Shown: positions 36,285 to 45,125 of the stretch, in pieces
Position numbering within the stretch: the first letter of the stretch is position 1
How the letters are laid out: every line of letters starts with the position of its first letter
Assembly (NCBI GenBank): GCA_000403495.2
Contig: KE159817.1
Span: 179,923-243,922, forward strand
Origin: Lachnospiraceae bacterium 10-1
Lineage (GTDB): Bacteria > Bacillota > Clostridia > Lachnospirales > Lachnospiraceae
DNA: 64,000 nucleotides
Direction of reading: 5' to 3'
The notes under the pieces: model-generated
What the model was told of the DNA's origin: nothing
The model's input: the letters and a program-made list of their open reading frames with translations, nothing else
Database searches by the model: none
Program-made: the position numbers and the translations under genes

Positions 36285-37802
36285 TCATGCAGGTTCCCAA
36301 AATCCCTCAACTGATCTCCACTCTAGTTTCACAGGCTTTGTCTCATACTGATCTATAATCTTATTAAATTCTTCTTCTGTAATCTCTTTTTCATCATTAA
36401 AATATGCACCTATACACTGGTAATACAATTCTTCTTTCTGTCCACCCTCCAAATTTATTGAAATTTTTGAAACAGTATCCAGACTTTCTTTTAATCCAGA
36501 ATTTTTTTGTAATTGAGAATAACTATAATATACTCTACCTCCAGCTCCCCATATCCATTCAATAATCCCGTCCTCATAAAGCTTAAGTGAATTTTCCATA
36601 TTGTTCCACACTGGAATAACCATTCCATCATCATAAGCGTAAATAGCAGTTATCCGATATTCTCCTTCACATAAAAAACTTAAAAGCAATTCTTCTGTTC
36701 CATCATTTGTAAGATCTGCCAGGCTATAACACAATATATCTTTTTCATTATAGATAGCAAATGATTCATCTATGTTTTTCCATTGTTTTAAATTATAATT
36801 CTCATCTTTCAATGCCCTTTCATACTCTGCTAAAACAGGACGATAAGTATTCAGTCCGTCATAAACAAGATCAGGAATTTCCACAATTTCACAAGGAACA
36901 AAACTGTATGTATACACAATTCCATCTTGCTCGATATGATTTTCTGCGTCTTCAATATTTCTACCACATGCCCACAAACTTCCATCCTCTTTTTTAATGA
37001 CTAAATTATCATTATATCCATTGTCATATCCATAATGAAGCCATTTTTCCCAATCCATACACTCATCATTAATTTGGATTTTTCCCATCCATATCGCTGT
37101 AACATCACAAGCAACACACATTGGTTTTTCAATAACGCCCTGGCCTGCAACACCGCATTTATCAAAAATATTGTTTCCCCATGTCCATACGGTTCCATCT
37201 TCAAGAAAAATTGCATGACTGTCTCTTTTTCCTGAAATCATAACAACATTTTCCATTACTTTATAAGGCTGCAATTTTTTATCCATATATTCATGGCCAT
37301 ATTCATCAAGTCTTGTTCCCCATGTCCATACAGAACTATCTTTTTTTAAAACAATGATATCCGCATACCCACACAAAGCATATTTTACATTCTCCATCAA
37401 AAGAGTCGGAGTTTCAACATAGTCATTCCCCTCCATTAACAAAACTCCGCTTTGAGGATATCCCATGCCATAGAGCTTCCCATCTTCTGTCAAGAATATG
37501 GAATAGTTCATTGTTTCGCCACAATCCACATGAATTACATTTTCTGCAATCAATTGTTCACTGACAGAATCGCTATCCGGCTTTCTTTGAAATCCATATA
37601 ATTGTTTTTCTGAATTAATATGATATAAATTCCATATGTTTCCAGTATTAGTAATGTAAAAGTCTTCTGCTCTTTTTCCATTTAACCTTACTTCATCATA
37701 ATTCTTTACTGAAAGTATAACTGGTTCTGTTGTCGATTTTTCACAACCTGTAAATAAAAATATTATAAATAAAGCCATAACAATTTTCTGTCGTTTTGCC
37801 AA
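36285..37802 (-). CDS. RCC1-repeat lipoprotein
   Basis: 505 residues with a lipobox: MALFIIFLFTGCEKS, acceptor Cys near residue 20. Residues 50-300 carry RCC1-like blade repeats (FLTEDGKLYGMGYPQSGVLL, DSSVWTWGTRLDEYGHEYM, FLEDGTVWTWGNNIFDKCG), and the C-terminus has an unrelated domain. The TTG start at 37802 has GGAGG at proper spacing. It lies between two paralogous membrane proteins; whether it is an immunity partner, a receptor or a sensor is unknown. Confidence 0.7.
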   Translation of the reverse strand: MAKRQKIVMALFIIFLFTGCEKSTTEPVILSVKNYDEVRLNGKRAEDFYITNTGNIWNLYHINSEKQLYGFQRKPDSDSVSEQLIAENVIHVDCGETMNYSIFLTEDGKLYGMGYPQSGVLLMEGNDYVETPTLLMENVKYALCGYADIIVLKKDSSVWTWGTRLDEYGHEYMDKKLQPYKVMENVVMISGKRDSHAIFLEDGTVWTWGNNIFDKCGVAGQGVIEKPMCVACDVTAIWMGKIQINDECMDWEKWLHYGYDNGYNDNLVIKKEDGSLWACGRNIEDAENHIEQDGIVYTYSFVPCEIVEIPDLVYDGLNTYRPVLAEYERALKDENYNLKQWKNIDESFAIYNEKDILCYSLADLTNDGTEELLLSFLCEGEYRITAIYAYDDGMVIPVWNNMENSLKLYEDGIIEWIWGAGGRVYYSYSQLQKNSGLKESLDTVSKISINLEGGQKEELYYQCIGAYFNDEKEITEEEFNKIIDQYETKPVKLEWRSVEGFWEPA

Positions 37803-37829
37803 TCATCTATCCTCCAAATAAAGTACATC

Positions 37830-39323
37830 CTACCCCTCATTGAGCCCCCGCCATTTTTCAAATGTTGTATTTCGTACCTCTTCAAGTACCGTGCTCTGCC
37901 AGTCTTCATACTCAACAATTTCTTTATCCATGTTGTAAATTGCCACTGCTTCACCCTTACACTGCACCCTGTCCAGTCCAAACGTATAGTGATATTTTAC
38001 TCCAAAGATTTCTCCATTGTTGCAAATAATCTCACATTCTACATAACAGTGGTTTCCTATATAACCCGTCTGAGTTTCCCAATCTTCCCATGAACCATAC
38101 TCTACTCCCTCATCCAGATAAAACAGAACTTCCTCGAATTCTTTTACCAGTTCATTAAAAAACCTTCCTTTATCTTCCTTCATTTTCATACCAATCCAGC
38201 TTGTTCCTAAAGTATAGGTTCGAATTTCTGGAATTTCATAATAACAGTCACCTATAGTTCTTCCATTGGCAGCAATCACATTTTGATCTTCACGCACAAT
38301 AACATATGGCATAAAGTCCACTTCTATGTCCTTCCAAGGCACATAACAGTCTTTTTCCTTTACAAGAAGAAATAAAGTATCATCCTCTATATAATAATCA
38401 AAAAAACTGTTGTCTTCTTTTTTCGCTGTAAAAACAGATTTTGAAAGAAGATCCTCACTGTTTATAGCTATGGTCACGCCAAACTCCACGTCTTCTTTTT
38501 CATTGCTTTCTTGATGTTGCCCTGAAAAGTGAATGCTGTATATGTTGTCGTCCAAAGTTGTTATCTCATAATCCAGCGTCACTTTTCCTCCCTGGTAATC
38601 TGCTTCTTCGTCCAGCCATTTTTCCACTCCTTCCAATATACATCTGTTCATTTCATCCCATTTATCACTTTCCCTGTTGGAAAATAATGGCAGAATTACC
38701 TCCATGTGAATATCATGTTCCTTATTATAACGTTCCCCATAATACTCCACAATTTTACTGCCATGATATATATATTCCCTATCTGACTTATAAACACAGA
38801 ACCCAATTTCTTTCTTTCTGATTTTAATGGAATCTTCTATTAATTCCACCGTAAAATCGGGCCTGATTCGAATTTGTGCCTCATACCCCATCCCCAAACC
38901 AACCGCATAACCGTTATCCTTGAGCTGTAATATAAAATCATTTCCTTCTTTTGTAACCACATTGGCTGTCCAATTCCACCATTTATTTTGAGGAAGATAA
39001 TAATCAAGTTCATTTTCAACAATATTTCTGATATTAGTATTTTTGCCATAGTAATAATAAGCATACCCGCTTAAATATTCTTTCAGTTCTTCCGCACTCA
39101 TCTCATCAATAGAATCCATTTTTCTGCCTATCTCTGCTTCTGGTATCAGTTCTATACCTTCTTCCTCACCTATTTCTAAAGCACTCTCCGCATCAGCTTC
39201 ACTTATATCATCCATTTCCTTTTCTCTGGGCAAAAAAATCAGAAGAAACAAAAAGAGCAGGTTAGTCGCAATCAATATGATTATTGTTGTGATCAAATAC
39301 TTATTCATTTGTTTTCTCATCAT
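37830..39323 (-). CDS. Membrane-anchored putative immunity protein, DUF4163/DUF3298-like (copy 1)
   Basis: About 497 residues. Start MMRKQMNKYLITTIIILIAT at 39323, with AGGAGG at 39329-39334; the ORF can be extended to 39434 but without a site. It has one N-terminal membrane helix and a large outer part with the DUF4163/DUF3298-like domain (residues about 200-330, VTLDYEITTLDDNIYSIHFS). It overlaps the end of the upstream DUF4280-lysozyme gene by 23 bases, the usual effector-immunity arrangement. DUF3298 in Bacillus RsiV binds lysozyme directly, so an anti-lysozyme role is a testable guess. Confidence 0.65.
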   Translation of the reverse strand: MMRKQMNKYLITTIIILIATNLLFLFLLIFLPREKEMDDISEADAESALEIGEEEGIELIPEAEIGRKMDSIDEMSAEELKEYLSGYAYYYYGKNTNIRNIVENELDYYLPQNKWWNWTANVVTKEGNDFILQLKDNGYAVGLGMGYEAQIRIRPDFTVELIEDSIKIRKKEIGFCVYKSDREYIYHGSKIVEYYGERYNKEHDIHMEVILPLFSNRESDKWDEMNRCILEGVEKWLDEEADYQGGKVTLDYEITTLDDNIYSIHFSGQHQESNEKEDVEFGVTIAINSEDLLSKSVFTAKKEDNSFFDYYIEDDTLFLLVKEKDCYVPWKDIEVDFMPYVIVREDQNVIAANGRTIGDCYYEIPEIRTYTLGTSWIGMKMKEDKGRFFNELVKEFEEVLFYLDEGVEYGSWEDWETQTGYIGNHCYVECEIICNNGEIFGVKYHYTFGLDRVQCKGEAVAIYNMDKEIVEYEDWQSTVLEEVRNTTFEKWRGLNEG

Positions 39324-40665
39324 ATATCCTCCTTGCATAAGCCTGTCTGGCAGCGCTTTCCTGAATATCATAATAATGCATTTGCCCATTTTCAGTGTAA
39401 TGCCCTGTAGAACATCCTTCAAAAGACGCAGCAAATATTTTAGCTGCTTCTTCTGGCGTATCAGTTCTTATAAATGTATCATAACTGCATAATAATTCAC
39501 TGGGATTATTGTCGTTTTCATCCAAAACAATCTTAAGCATACCGCCTGTTGTCATTTCTACATATGCGTATTCACACTGTGTCGATACTAAATTAATATC
39601 AAGCTTTTCCTCCGTCACCCACTTATCAAATTTTATTTTACGCGCATTAGTTGGATTGGTGCTCCACTGGAACAATCCAAAACGACTGCTGTTCAATGCA
39701 GCGGCTGTAATTAAATTAAAACTACATTCTTGTTGGACATTTCCGACTATTCCTGCAACAGCTTCCTTAGAAAAACCCTTATTTAGGAAAAAATTCCATA
39801 CATATTCTTTTATTGCTTCTGAATCATCCAATTCAGGCTCCATCAAAACCAGTACTTCCTCTACTTCCACCTCCTCAACAATCTCTTCCTCTACTTCCTC
39901 TTCTACTTTTACCTGTCCTGACGTAACCGGATAAATAAATCCCCCATGCTTACAAAACAGCATTGAAGTCATTGTTATCCCGCTCTGCTGTCCTTTTGCA
40001 TCATCTGGAAATGATAAAAAGCTCTGCCCTATCTCATAATTTTCCCATTCACTTTCCAGCTTCATTAAATATTTGCAGCTTCCTTCTTTTCTCTTTTCCA
40101 TCCCCTGATTTGCTTCTTTATGTATGGCATTAAATGTATACATTTCCAACTCACTATCAGGCGCCCGCAGACAGTTTCCAAAATAAGGTATATTGTTTTC
40201 TTTCACACAATCTGTAACTGTTGCATATTTTAATGAGTTTGCTTCCGCGGCAGGATTTTCTGTAACTGTCAGTCTCCCAAGAGCCTTCTTCCCAATGTTG
40301 GGGAATTCACTCCGATTAATGCTTTCATCTATCGGTGCATAATAGCAATATCCTGTAATAGCCTCTAAGGTTCCGCTTGGATTAATCTCATTTTTTATAT
40401 ACCGGTCTTCAATTGTACAATTTGTGCAAGTTAATATTGCACCGTCAACAATATATTCCGTACTTTCCTTATCTTCATAATTTTCATACAAAAAATCTTC
40501 TATCTCTTCATCTGACAAATCATTTCTTTCTGCTGTATCGTCCACCATTTGCTGCTGCAATTCTTCTGCAGTCTGTTTGTTCGAAAAAGCATGGGCCAGA
40601 TCTGCCGCCCTCTGTGCCATTGTTCCATCTGAATACTCCAAATAGTCTTTTATATCTTTTGCCAT
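39301..40665 (-). CDS. DUF4280 (PAAR-like) tip fused to a phage tail lysozyme-like domain
   Basis: 454 residues. Residues 70-240 are a DUF4280 PAAR-like domain: YIVDGAILTCTNC, then GRLTVTENPAAEANSLKYAT and MTSMLFCKHGGFIYPVTSG. A Glu/Val-rich linker (EEEVEEEIVEEVEVEEVLVL) follows. The C-terminus has IKEYVWNFFLNKGFSKEAVA, GIVGNVQQECSFNLITAAAL and RFGLFQWSTN, the pattern of phage tail lysozyme (PF18013-type), with the candidate catalytic Glu in QQECSF. The spike tip thus carries a wall hydrolase. GGAGG precedes the ATG. It is followed by an overlapping immunity candidate. Confidence 0.85.
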   Translation of the reverse strand: MAKDIKDYLEYSDGTMAQRAADLAHAFSNKQTAEELQQQMVDDTAERNDLSDEEIEDFLYENYEDKESTEYIVDGAILTCTNCTIEDRYIKNEINPSGTLEAITGYCYYAPIDESINRSEFPNIGKKALGRLTVTENPAAEANSLKYATVTDCVKENNIPYFGNCLRAPDSELEMYTFNAIHKEANQGMEKRKEGSCKYLMKLESEWENYEIGQSFLSFPDDAKGQQSGITMTSMLFCKHGGFIYPVTSGQVKVEEEVEEEIVEEVEVEEVLVLMEPELDDSEAIKEYVWNFFLNKGFSKEAVAGIVGNVQQECSFNLITAAALNSSRFGLFQWSTNPTNARKIKFDKWVTEEKLDINLVSTQCEYAYVEMTTGGMLKIVLDENDNNPSELLCSYDTFIRTDTPEEAAKIFAASFEGCSTGHYTENGQMHYYDIQESAARQAYARRIYDEKTNE

Positions 40666-40705
40666 TTAGTTGTCCTCCCCAATATTGCCTTCTCAACAAT
40701 CAGTA

Positions 40706-42106
40706 TCACTGTATCCTGAACTCCCCGCCTGTAAACGAGATATCTCCGCTTAATGTCATGGAGGTGCTTCCCTGTTTCACCTGCACCTTATCATCTGCTG
40801 CAATCAGAAGAGAGGCTTTTTGGCTGGCCACAGTCAGGTTTTCTCCGGCCTGTATCAGAATATCCTTATCACTGGTGATGGTAATGCCTTCGCTGTCATT
40901 CATCTCTACCATCATTCCCTGATTGTTGGTTATAAGAATAGAATCCGGTGTAAAAAGAATTTCCTTTCCATATTTCGTTTTCAATGATTTATGATGAGGA
41001 TTTTGTCTGGCGCTGTCTGTCTCCTTATGAACTGCGCTTAAGATAAAGCTGTCCTCTTCCTTTCCAGGTACATACAGACGGACGCTGTCTCCTTCCTCTG
41101 GCATACAATACCAGCCGGTTCCATCAGGTGATGAATAGACTGTGGAATACAAAAACCACTTTTTCCCATCTAAAGCACTCCACTCATCCCCCTGGATTTC
41201 CACCTGCACTTTATCTTTTTTGACTGCTGAAACCACTCCGTCAAAGGAACATCCAGCCAAGTCTTTATGCTGCTGTGGCAGCATTTTTAAAGCTGCTTCC
41301 GTTCTTAGCGTATATTCATGAAGGCATTCTGCGCCCTGATAAAATGTATGGATTTTACTGATCCGATAATCTTTCCCCTGATAGGAAATCATATCTCCCA
41401 TTTGAAAAATCTCCCTGTCAGTTACCACCAGTTCTATCAGATCTTCCGCCTGCAAAGATGACATACCATTGCGATATTTTTCCATATATTCTTTTACATC
41501 CATCTTCATTTGTATATGGTTCGCTTCTATCGTCCGTCTGATTCCCTGAGGCAGACCTATGGTATATTTACACCCTTTTCTCAATGCAGCAGGAACCAGA
41601 TAGCTGCCCGATCTTGCAGACAGGCGTTTTAAAAATTCCCAGTCCGTTTCCTGATATTGAATCAATGTTCCCACAGTCTTATCCCAATTTTCCCGTATAA
41701 CGTCTGCCTGTCCGTCTTCATAGGTTCCTGCTATTTTCTCATGAATAAATGTACATAGTGTTTCCTGATTCTGGAATACCCTGAAATGAGGTACTAAATC
41801 CATAAGGATTGTTCCGCTTTTTAATTCCAGATGCAAAATTGTTTCGTAGCCATCCTGCTGAAACGAAAAATCTGTAACGATCCCATGAAACAGAATCGTA
41901 TACACCATGCTTTCTTCCTCTCTTCGGGCGGCAAGAATCCGTACCCATGTTTCATTCATTAGCTGTGCCATATATTGATCTTTAAGCTCATCCTTGATCC
42001 TCATGGCAATTTCCGCCACAGCATGATGATTGATTTCCCGCACAATATTAAGTTTCTGAAGGGCTGTATATTCAAAGGGCTGTATTTTAATTTGATAATC
42101 TCTCAT
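40706..42106 (-). CDS. VgrG-like spike protein (VgrG2)
   Basis: About 466 residues from the ATG at 42106 (AGGAGG before it). The gp27-like base has MRDYQIKIQPFEYTALQKLN and TLIQYQETDWEFLKRLSARS. An OB-fold with GWYCMPEEGDSVRLYVPGKE follows, then a beta-helical C-terminal blade (MMVEMNDSEGITITSDKDIL, TSMTLSGDISFTGGEFRIQ). It would form a trimeric spike that carries PAAR-like tips. It is shorter than the other VgrG and lacks its long C-terminal tail. Confidence 0.88.
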   Translation of the reverse strand: MRDYQIKIQPFEYTALQKLNIVREINHHAVAEIAMRIKDELKDQYMAQLMNETWVRILAARREEESMVYTILFHGIVTDFSFQQDGYETILHLELKSGTILMDLVPHFRVFQNQETLCTFIHEKIAGTYEDGQADVIRENWDKTVGTLIQYQETDWEFLKRLSARSGSYLVPAALRKGCKYTIGLPQGIRRTIEANHIQMKMDVKEYMEKYRNGMSSLQAEDLIELVVTDREIFQMGDMISYQGKDYRISKIHTFYQGAECLHEYTLRTEAALKMLPQQHKDLAGCSFDGVVSAVKKDKVQVEIQGDEWSALDGKKWFLYSTVYSSPDGTGWYCMPEEGDSVRLYVPGKEEDSFILSAVHKETDSARQNPHHKSLKTKYGKEILFTPDSILITNNQGMMVEMNDSEGITITSDKDILIQAGENLTVASQKASLLIAADDKVQVKQGSTSMTLSGDISFTGGEFRIQ

Positions 42107-42148
42107 TTGTAACCTCCTGCATATCACAGGTTTGTCTGCGATACATCT

Positions 42149-42727
42149 CTATTTTGTTTGTATTGTTGTCAATAATTTGAGTACCACCGGCTTCCAGATA
42201 TCATATTCTGAAAAAACACAGTGAAAATTTCCAAGTACAGTTTCCTCTTCCATATCAAATAGAAAAAGCATACTATAAAGGCTTCCATTCAGGCAGAATG
42301 ATTTAAAATCCATCCATGCAATAGAAAACGTATCAGAAGTCACTTCTCCCATGTCATAAAAAACATTCTGCTTCCAGATCTTTTTCATATCATCCTGTAT
42401 CTTTTTTAATCTATTTAATTGTATTTCCTCTCTTTCATCTGATGGAATTATACTGAAAGTAAAAGATACATCCCCTTTTGAATCTGATTTTATGACCTGC
42501 GGCCTGTTTAGACTTCTATATTTGACTGCTGCTTTTTTCCTATCCAGGTCCCTGATTGTTTCCGGCAAAAGCATGGTACATTTTCCCCTGAAAATTTCTT
42601 CTCTCCGAAGAGGTATACTACTTGCCCCAGCCTGAATTTCCTTACCAACCGGCAGCTCTTGTGCAAGCTTTTCCCTATACTTATTTCTGAGGGCAAGAAT
42701 CATTTTATCTACACACTCTTTTTCCAT
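42149..42727 (-). CDS. DcrB/EagR-like protein, putative effector chaperone (copy 2)
   Basis: 192 residues. The C-terminal half (VSFTFSIIPSDEREEIQLNR ... FSIAWMDFKSFCLNGSLYSM) has the layout of DUF1795/DcrB-like proteins; the N-terminus is Lys-rich. DUF1795 members in Gram-negatives (EagR) chaperone PAAR effectors onto VgrG. It lies between two VgrG genes, close behind its shorter paralogue, which is the position expected for such a chaperone. Assignment by pattern and context only. Confidence 0.55.
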   Translation of the reverse strand: MEKECVDKMILALRNKYREKLAQELPVGKEIQAGASSIPLRREEIFRGKCTMLLPETIRDLDRKKAAVKYRSLNRPQVIKSDSKGDVSFTFSIIPSDEREEIQLNRLKKIQDDMKKIWKQNVFYDMGEVTSDTFSIAWMDFKSFCLNGSLYSMLFLFDMEEETVLGNFHCVFSEYDIWKPVVLKLLTTIQTK

Positions 42728-42740
42728 AGTCCCATCCTTT

Positions 42741-43220
42741 TTACTGTGTTATGATCTGTATACTTTTCACCATAGTAAAAAACTTTTCTTTTTCCTGCTT
42801 CTCCATTCTTGCTGGGAAATGAAAGGTTCCAAGCATTAATTTTCCTGAAACAGGCATGAGAAACATAATATGGTAGTTATCATCCAAAAGTCCTCCAGTA
42901 ATAAATGAAAACCACCCCATCATTCCTGCCGGTATTTTCATGCACCTGGCATGTACCTTGATGCTTTCCGGAATTTTGTGGTTAATCAGCCTTTGAACTT
43001 CTCTGGCAGCAGACAGCACCTGCGCTTCTTCCAGCAAGCATTCAAGCAGATTAAAAGTAATAATTTTATCCCCTTCTTCATTCATGCGCACCTCTTGGGG
43101 GTTAGGTTTAAATGGAAATTTTTCCTTAATCTGCCCGTCGGACGCTTCTTTGATTTCTTCCGGGATTCGAAAGATGAGCCGCCCATTCAGACAGCTTGTC
43201 TCAATCCAATTCATGTCCAT
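42741..43220 (-). CDS. DcrB/EagR-like protein, putative effector chaperone (copy 1)
   Basis: 159 residues, close to the EagR size. The N-terminus MDMNWIETSCLNGRLIFRIP and the C-terminal SFITGGLLDDNYHIMFLMPV, LMLGTFHFPA and WFTMVKSIQI-like strand give a Mog1/PsbP-like DcrB pattern. No signal peptide, so it acts in the cytoplasm, as a chaperone would. It is followed after 13 bases by the longer paralogue. Confidence 0.6.
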   Translation of the reverse strand: MDMNWIETSCLNGRLIFRIPEEIKEASDGQIKEKFPFKPNPQEVRMNEEGDKIITFNLLECLLEEAQVLSAAREVQRLINHKIPESIKVHARCMKIPAGMMGWFSFITGGLLDDNYHIMFLMPVSGKLMLGTFHFPARMEKQEKEKFFTMVKSIQIITQ

Positions 43221-43264
43221 TTCTTTTTTATTACATAAGGATGGCTGGTAAAGTCTGGCATCCG

Positions 43265-43474
43265 TTATTTTCCATCCTTGCTCCCTTCCCAGTCTACTTT
43301 AGTAAAATCAATGGGAACCTTTTTCCCATAAGCCAGCCCGTCCACATTTGTACGAATCAACAATTCTTCCATTTTTTTCACTGCATAGTTTTTGATGTCT
43401 ATGGAATTCAAATTATTTATTTTATCAATTGCCGGATTTTTTCCTATTCCGCCTATTTTTACACTCTCGCTCAT
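43265..43474 (-). CDS. Small hypothetical protein after VgrG1
   Basis: 69 residues, MSESVKIGGIGKNPAIDKIN to VDWEGSKDGK, helical, no signal peptide. AGGAGAAAAG precedes the ATG at proper spacing. It lies between VgrG1 and the chaperone genes, co-directional, so it is probably a real component or adaptor of this cluster. Confidence 0.55.
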   Translation of the reverse strand: MSESVKIGGIGKNPAIDKINNLNSIDIKNYAVKKMEELLIRTNVDGLAYGKKVPIDFTKVDWEGSKDGK

Positions 43475-43507
43475 CTTTACTTTTCTCCTGTTTTTAAAGA
43501 AATCTCC

Positions 43508-45076
43508 TTAGGAAAGCTTTGTCACCACAGGCATGCTTCCTGCAATTGCCCCCAATACTGCACTTTCCCCGCCCTCTGCCGGAATATTGGAAAGTATGGC
43601 AGCTACTGCCCCCTGTAAAGAATATTCCTCCTGTACCTGTGAACTTATCGGTTTTCTTCTTTTTTTCTCCTCCACCTGTGCCCCAGCAGAGAAGTTTCCA
43701 CTTTTTCCAATGGCATCAAAAGCATTGCATAAATTGATTACTGTAGGAGAAATCAAATCCTTTTTCACTAAGGTGGCTTCCTTAGGCGTTGTAAACGTTA
43801 CATTCTTTCCTTTTAGCTGTACCCGGCCTTCTGCCAGCAGGGACAACTTATTGGTGGTTTTCATTTGTAAAAAGGATGCATCTTTTAATACAATTTCTGC
43901 ATTCTCTCCTGACATGTTAAGCAATCCCATTTCAGAGGGCTTTAAATACATTCTTTTACTGTCCTTTGTGGTAAAATACCGGTTATGATAATCTGAAATT
44001 TCTCCGCATTCTTCTCCATTTTCACGAATGTTATAAATGACCATGCCGGTACTTTCATCTGCCTTTTCAAAATAAAGCACTGCCTTTGTGCCTTCCTCCG
44101 GCATACAGTAAAGTAGATTTCCTGTGACAGGCTTCCAGAAAAACGCATAAGTCTCATCCTCGGCCTGCTCTTTGTCAATATCTAAATGGAGCCTTATTTT
44201 CTCCTGCCCGGTTTTTAAGATTTTTCCGGTCAGTACCGTCCCTTTTAAGGTATCAGCAGGTATTTTTTCTGCTTCAAAGCACTGCTTTTCAAACACCTGA
44301 CACACGCAGTTTAAATCATTGTGATCAAAAGATATGTGAGAGTCCATTACATAAAAAGATTTTCCATCAATCTGCAGGCAGTCCCCTGCCCTTACCAGAT
44401 CCATTCCTTTTATTTCATATCCAATCCGGTATTTTCCCATAATACAGGCATCCTTTTCCTTCATCTTAAATGGAATGCAGGAATATACATATCTATTTAT
44501 ATCCAGCTCTTTTCCTATGCTTCCATTCTTAAGCCCCACATCAAAAGAAAGTCCCGGTCTAAAATCTTCTGTCAAAATATCACCTTTCACATGACTTATA
44601 ATCCGCCTCAAAAAGCAATAATCTGTCTCCTGATACTGAATCAAAGGTGCATTTAGCTGTCTATCAGAAACATTCCACTGCATATCTGCGCCATATTCCT
44701 GTATAACCATTTCAGCCACTTCTTTGTAGGTAAGATTCAGATTTTGAAAAGATCTTGATTTTTTCTCTATGTCCATCTTCCACAAATAAGATACTGCCCC
44801 AATTGAGAGTATTGCCTGCTGCCCTTCTTCTAAAAGCTCCACCTGCTGTATGACACCGGTAAAAATCTTTTCTTCCTCTTCATCTTCATGCACAATCTCC
44901 AGCTTCTCCTCTGCAATATCTGCCAGTTTATTTCTTACTTCGCTTCCCTTGACCATACATTTCATCTCCGCCCTGGTACATTCACCATAGCGCGAATCAA
45001 TATGACAGCTTAGAAGGGATATGACCGGAAATCTGCATTTTATGCGTAAATTTCCCAAAGTCATTTTATCTGACAT
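43508..45076 (-). CDS. VgrG-like spike protein (VgrG1)
   Basis: About 522 residues from the ATG at 45076, which has GAGGAGG at 45084-45090. The gp27-like base carries LIQYQETDYCFLRRIISHVK, and the OB-fold has NLLYCMPEEGTKAVLYFEKA. A beta-helical blade (MYLKPSEMGLLNMSGENAEI, SLLAEGRVQLKGKNVTF) follows. The tail (residues 440-522) is variable with KKRRKPISSQVQEEYSL and an Ala/Ser-rich end, where a cargo could dock. An earlier ATG at 45115 is less likely. Confidence 0.88.
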   Translation of the reverse strand: MSDKMTLGNLRIKCRFPVISLLSCHIDSRYGECTRAEMKCMVKGSEVRNKLADIAEEKLEIVHEDEEEEKIFTGVIQQVELLEEGQQAILSIGAVSYLWKMDIEKKSRSFQNLNLTYKEVAEMVIQEYGADMQWNVSDRQLNAPLIQYQETDYCFLRRIISHVKGDILTEDFRPGLSFDVGLKNGSIGKELDINRYVYSCIPFKMKEKDACIMGKYRIGYEIKGMDLVRAGDCLQIDGKSFYVMDSHISFDHNDLNCVCQVFEKQCFEAEKIPADTLKGTVLTGKILKTGQEKIRLHLDIDKEQAEDETYAFFWKPVTGNLLYCMPEEGTKAVLYFEKADESTGMVIYNIRENGEECGEISDYHNRYFTTKDSKRMYLKPSEMGLLNMSGENAEIVLKDASFLQMKTTNKLSLLAEGRVQLKGKNVTFTTPKEATLVKKDLISPTVINLCNAFDAIGKSGNFSAGAQVEEKKRRKPISSQVQEEYSLQGAVAAILSNIPAEGGESAVLGAIAGSMPVVTKLS

Positions 45077-45125
45077 ATCAGCATCCTCCTCTCTTGTTCT
45101 TTTTTGTTTTTCCATTTTTTACAGA

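Noticed and set aside
43508..45076. Plus-strand open frames under the VgrG and chaperone genes
   Set aside because: Low-complexity Ser/Cys/Phe-rich translations opposite strong genes; no support.
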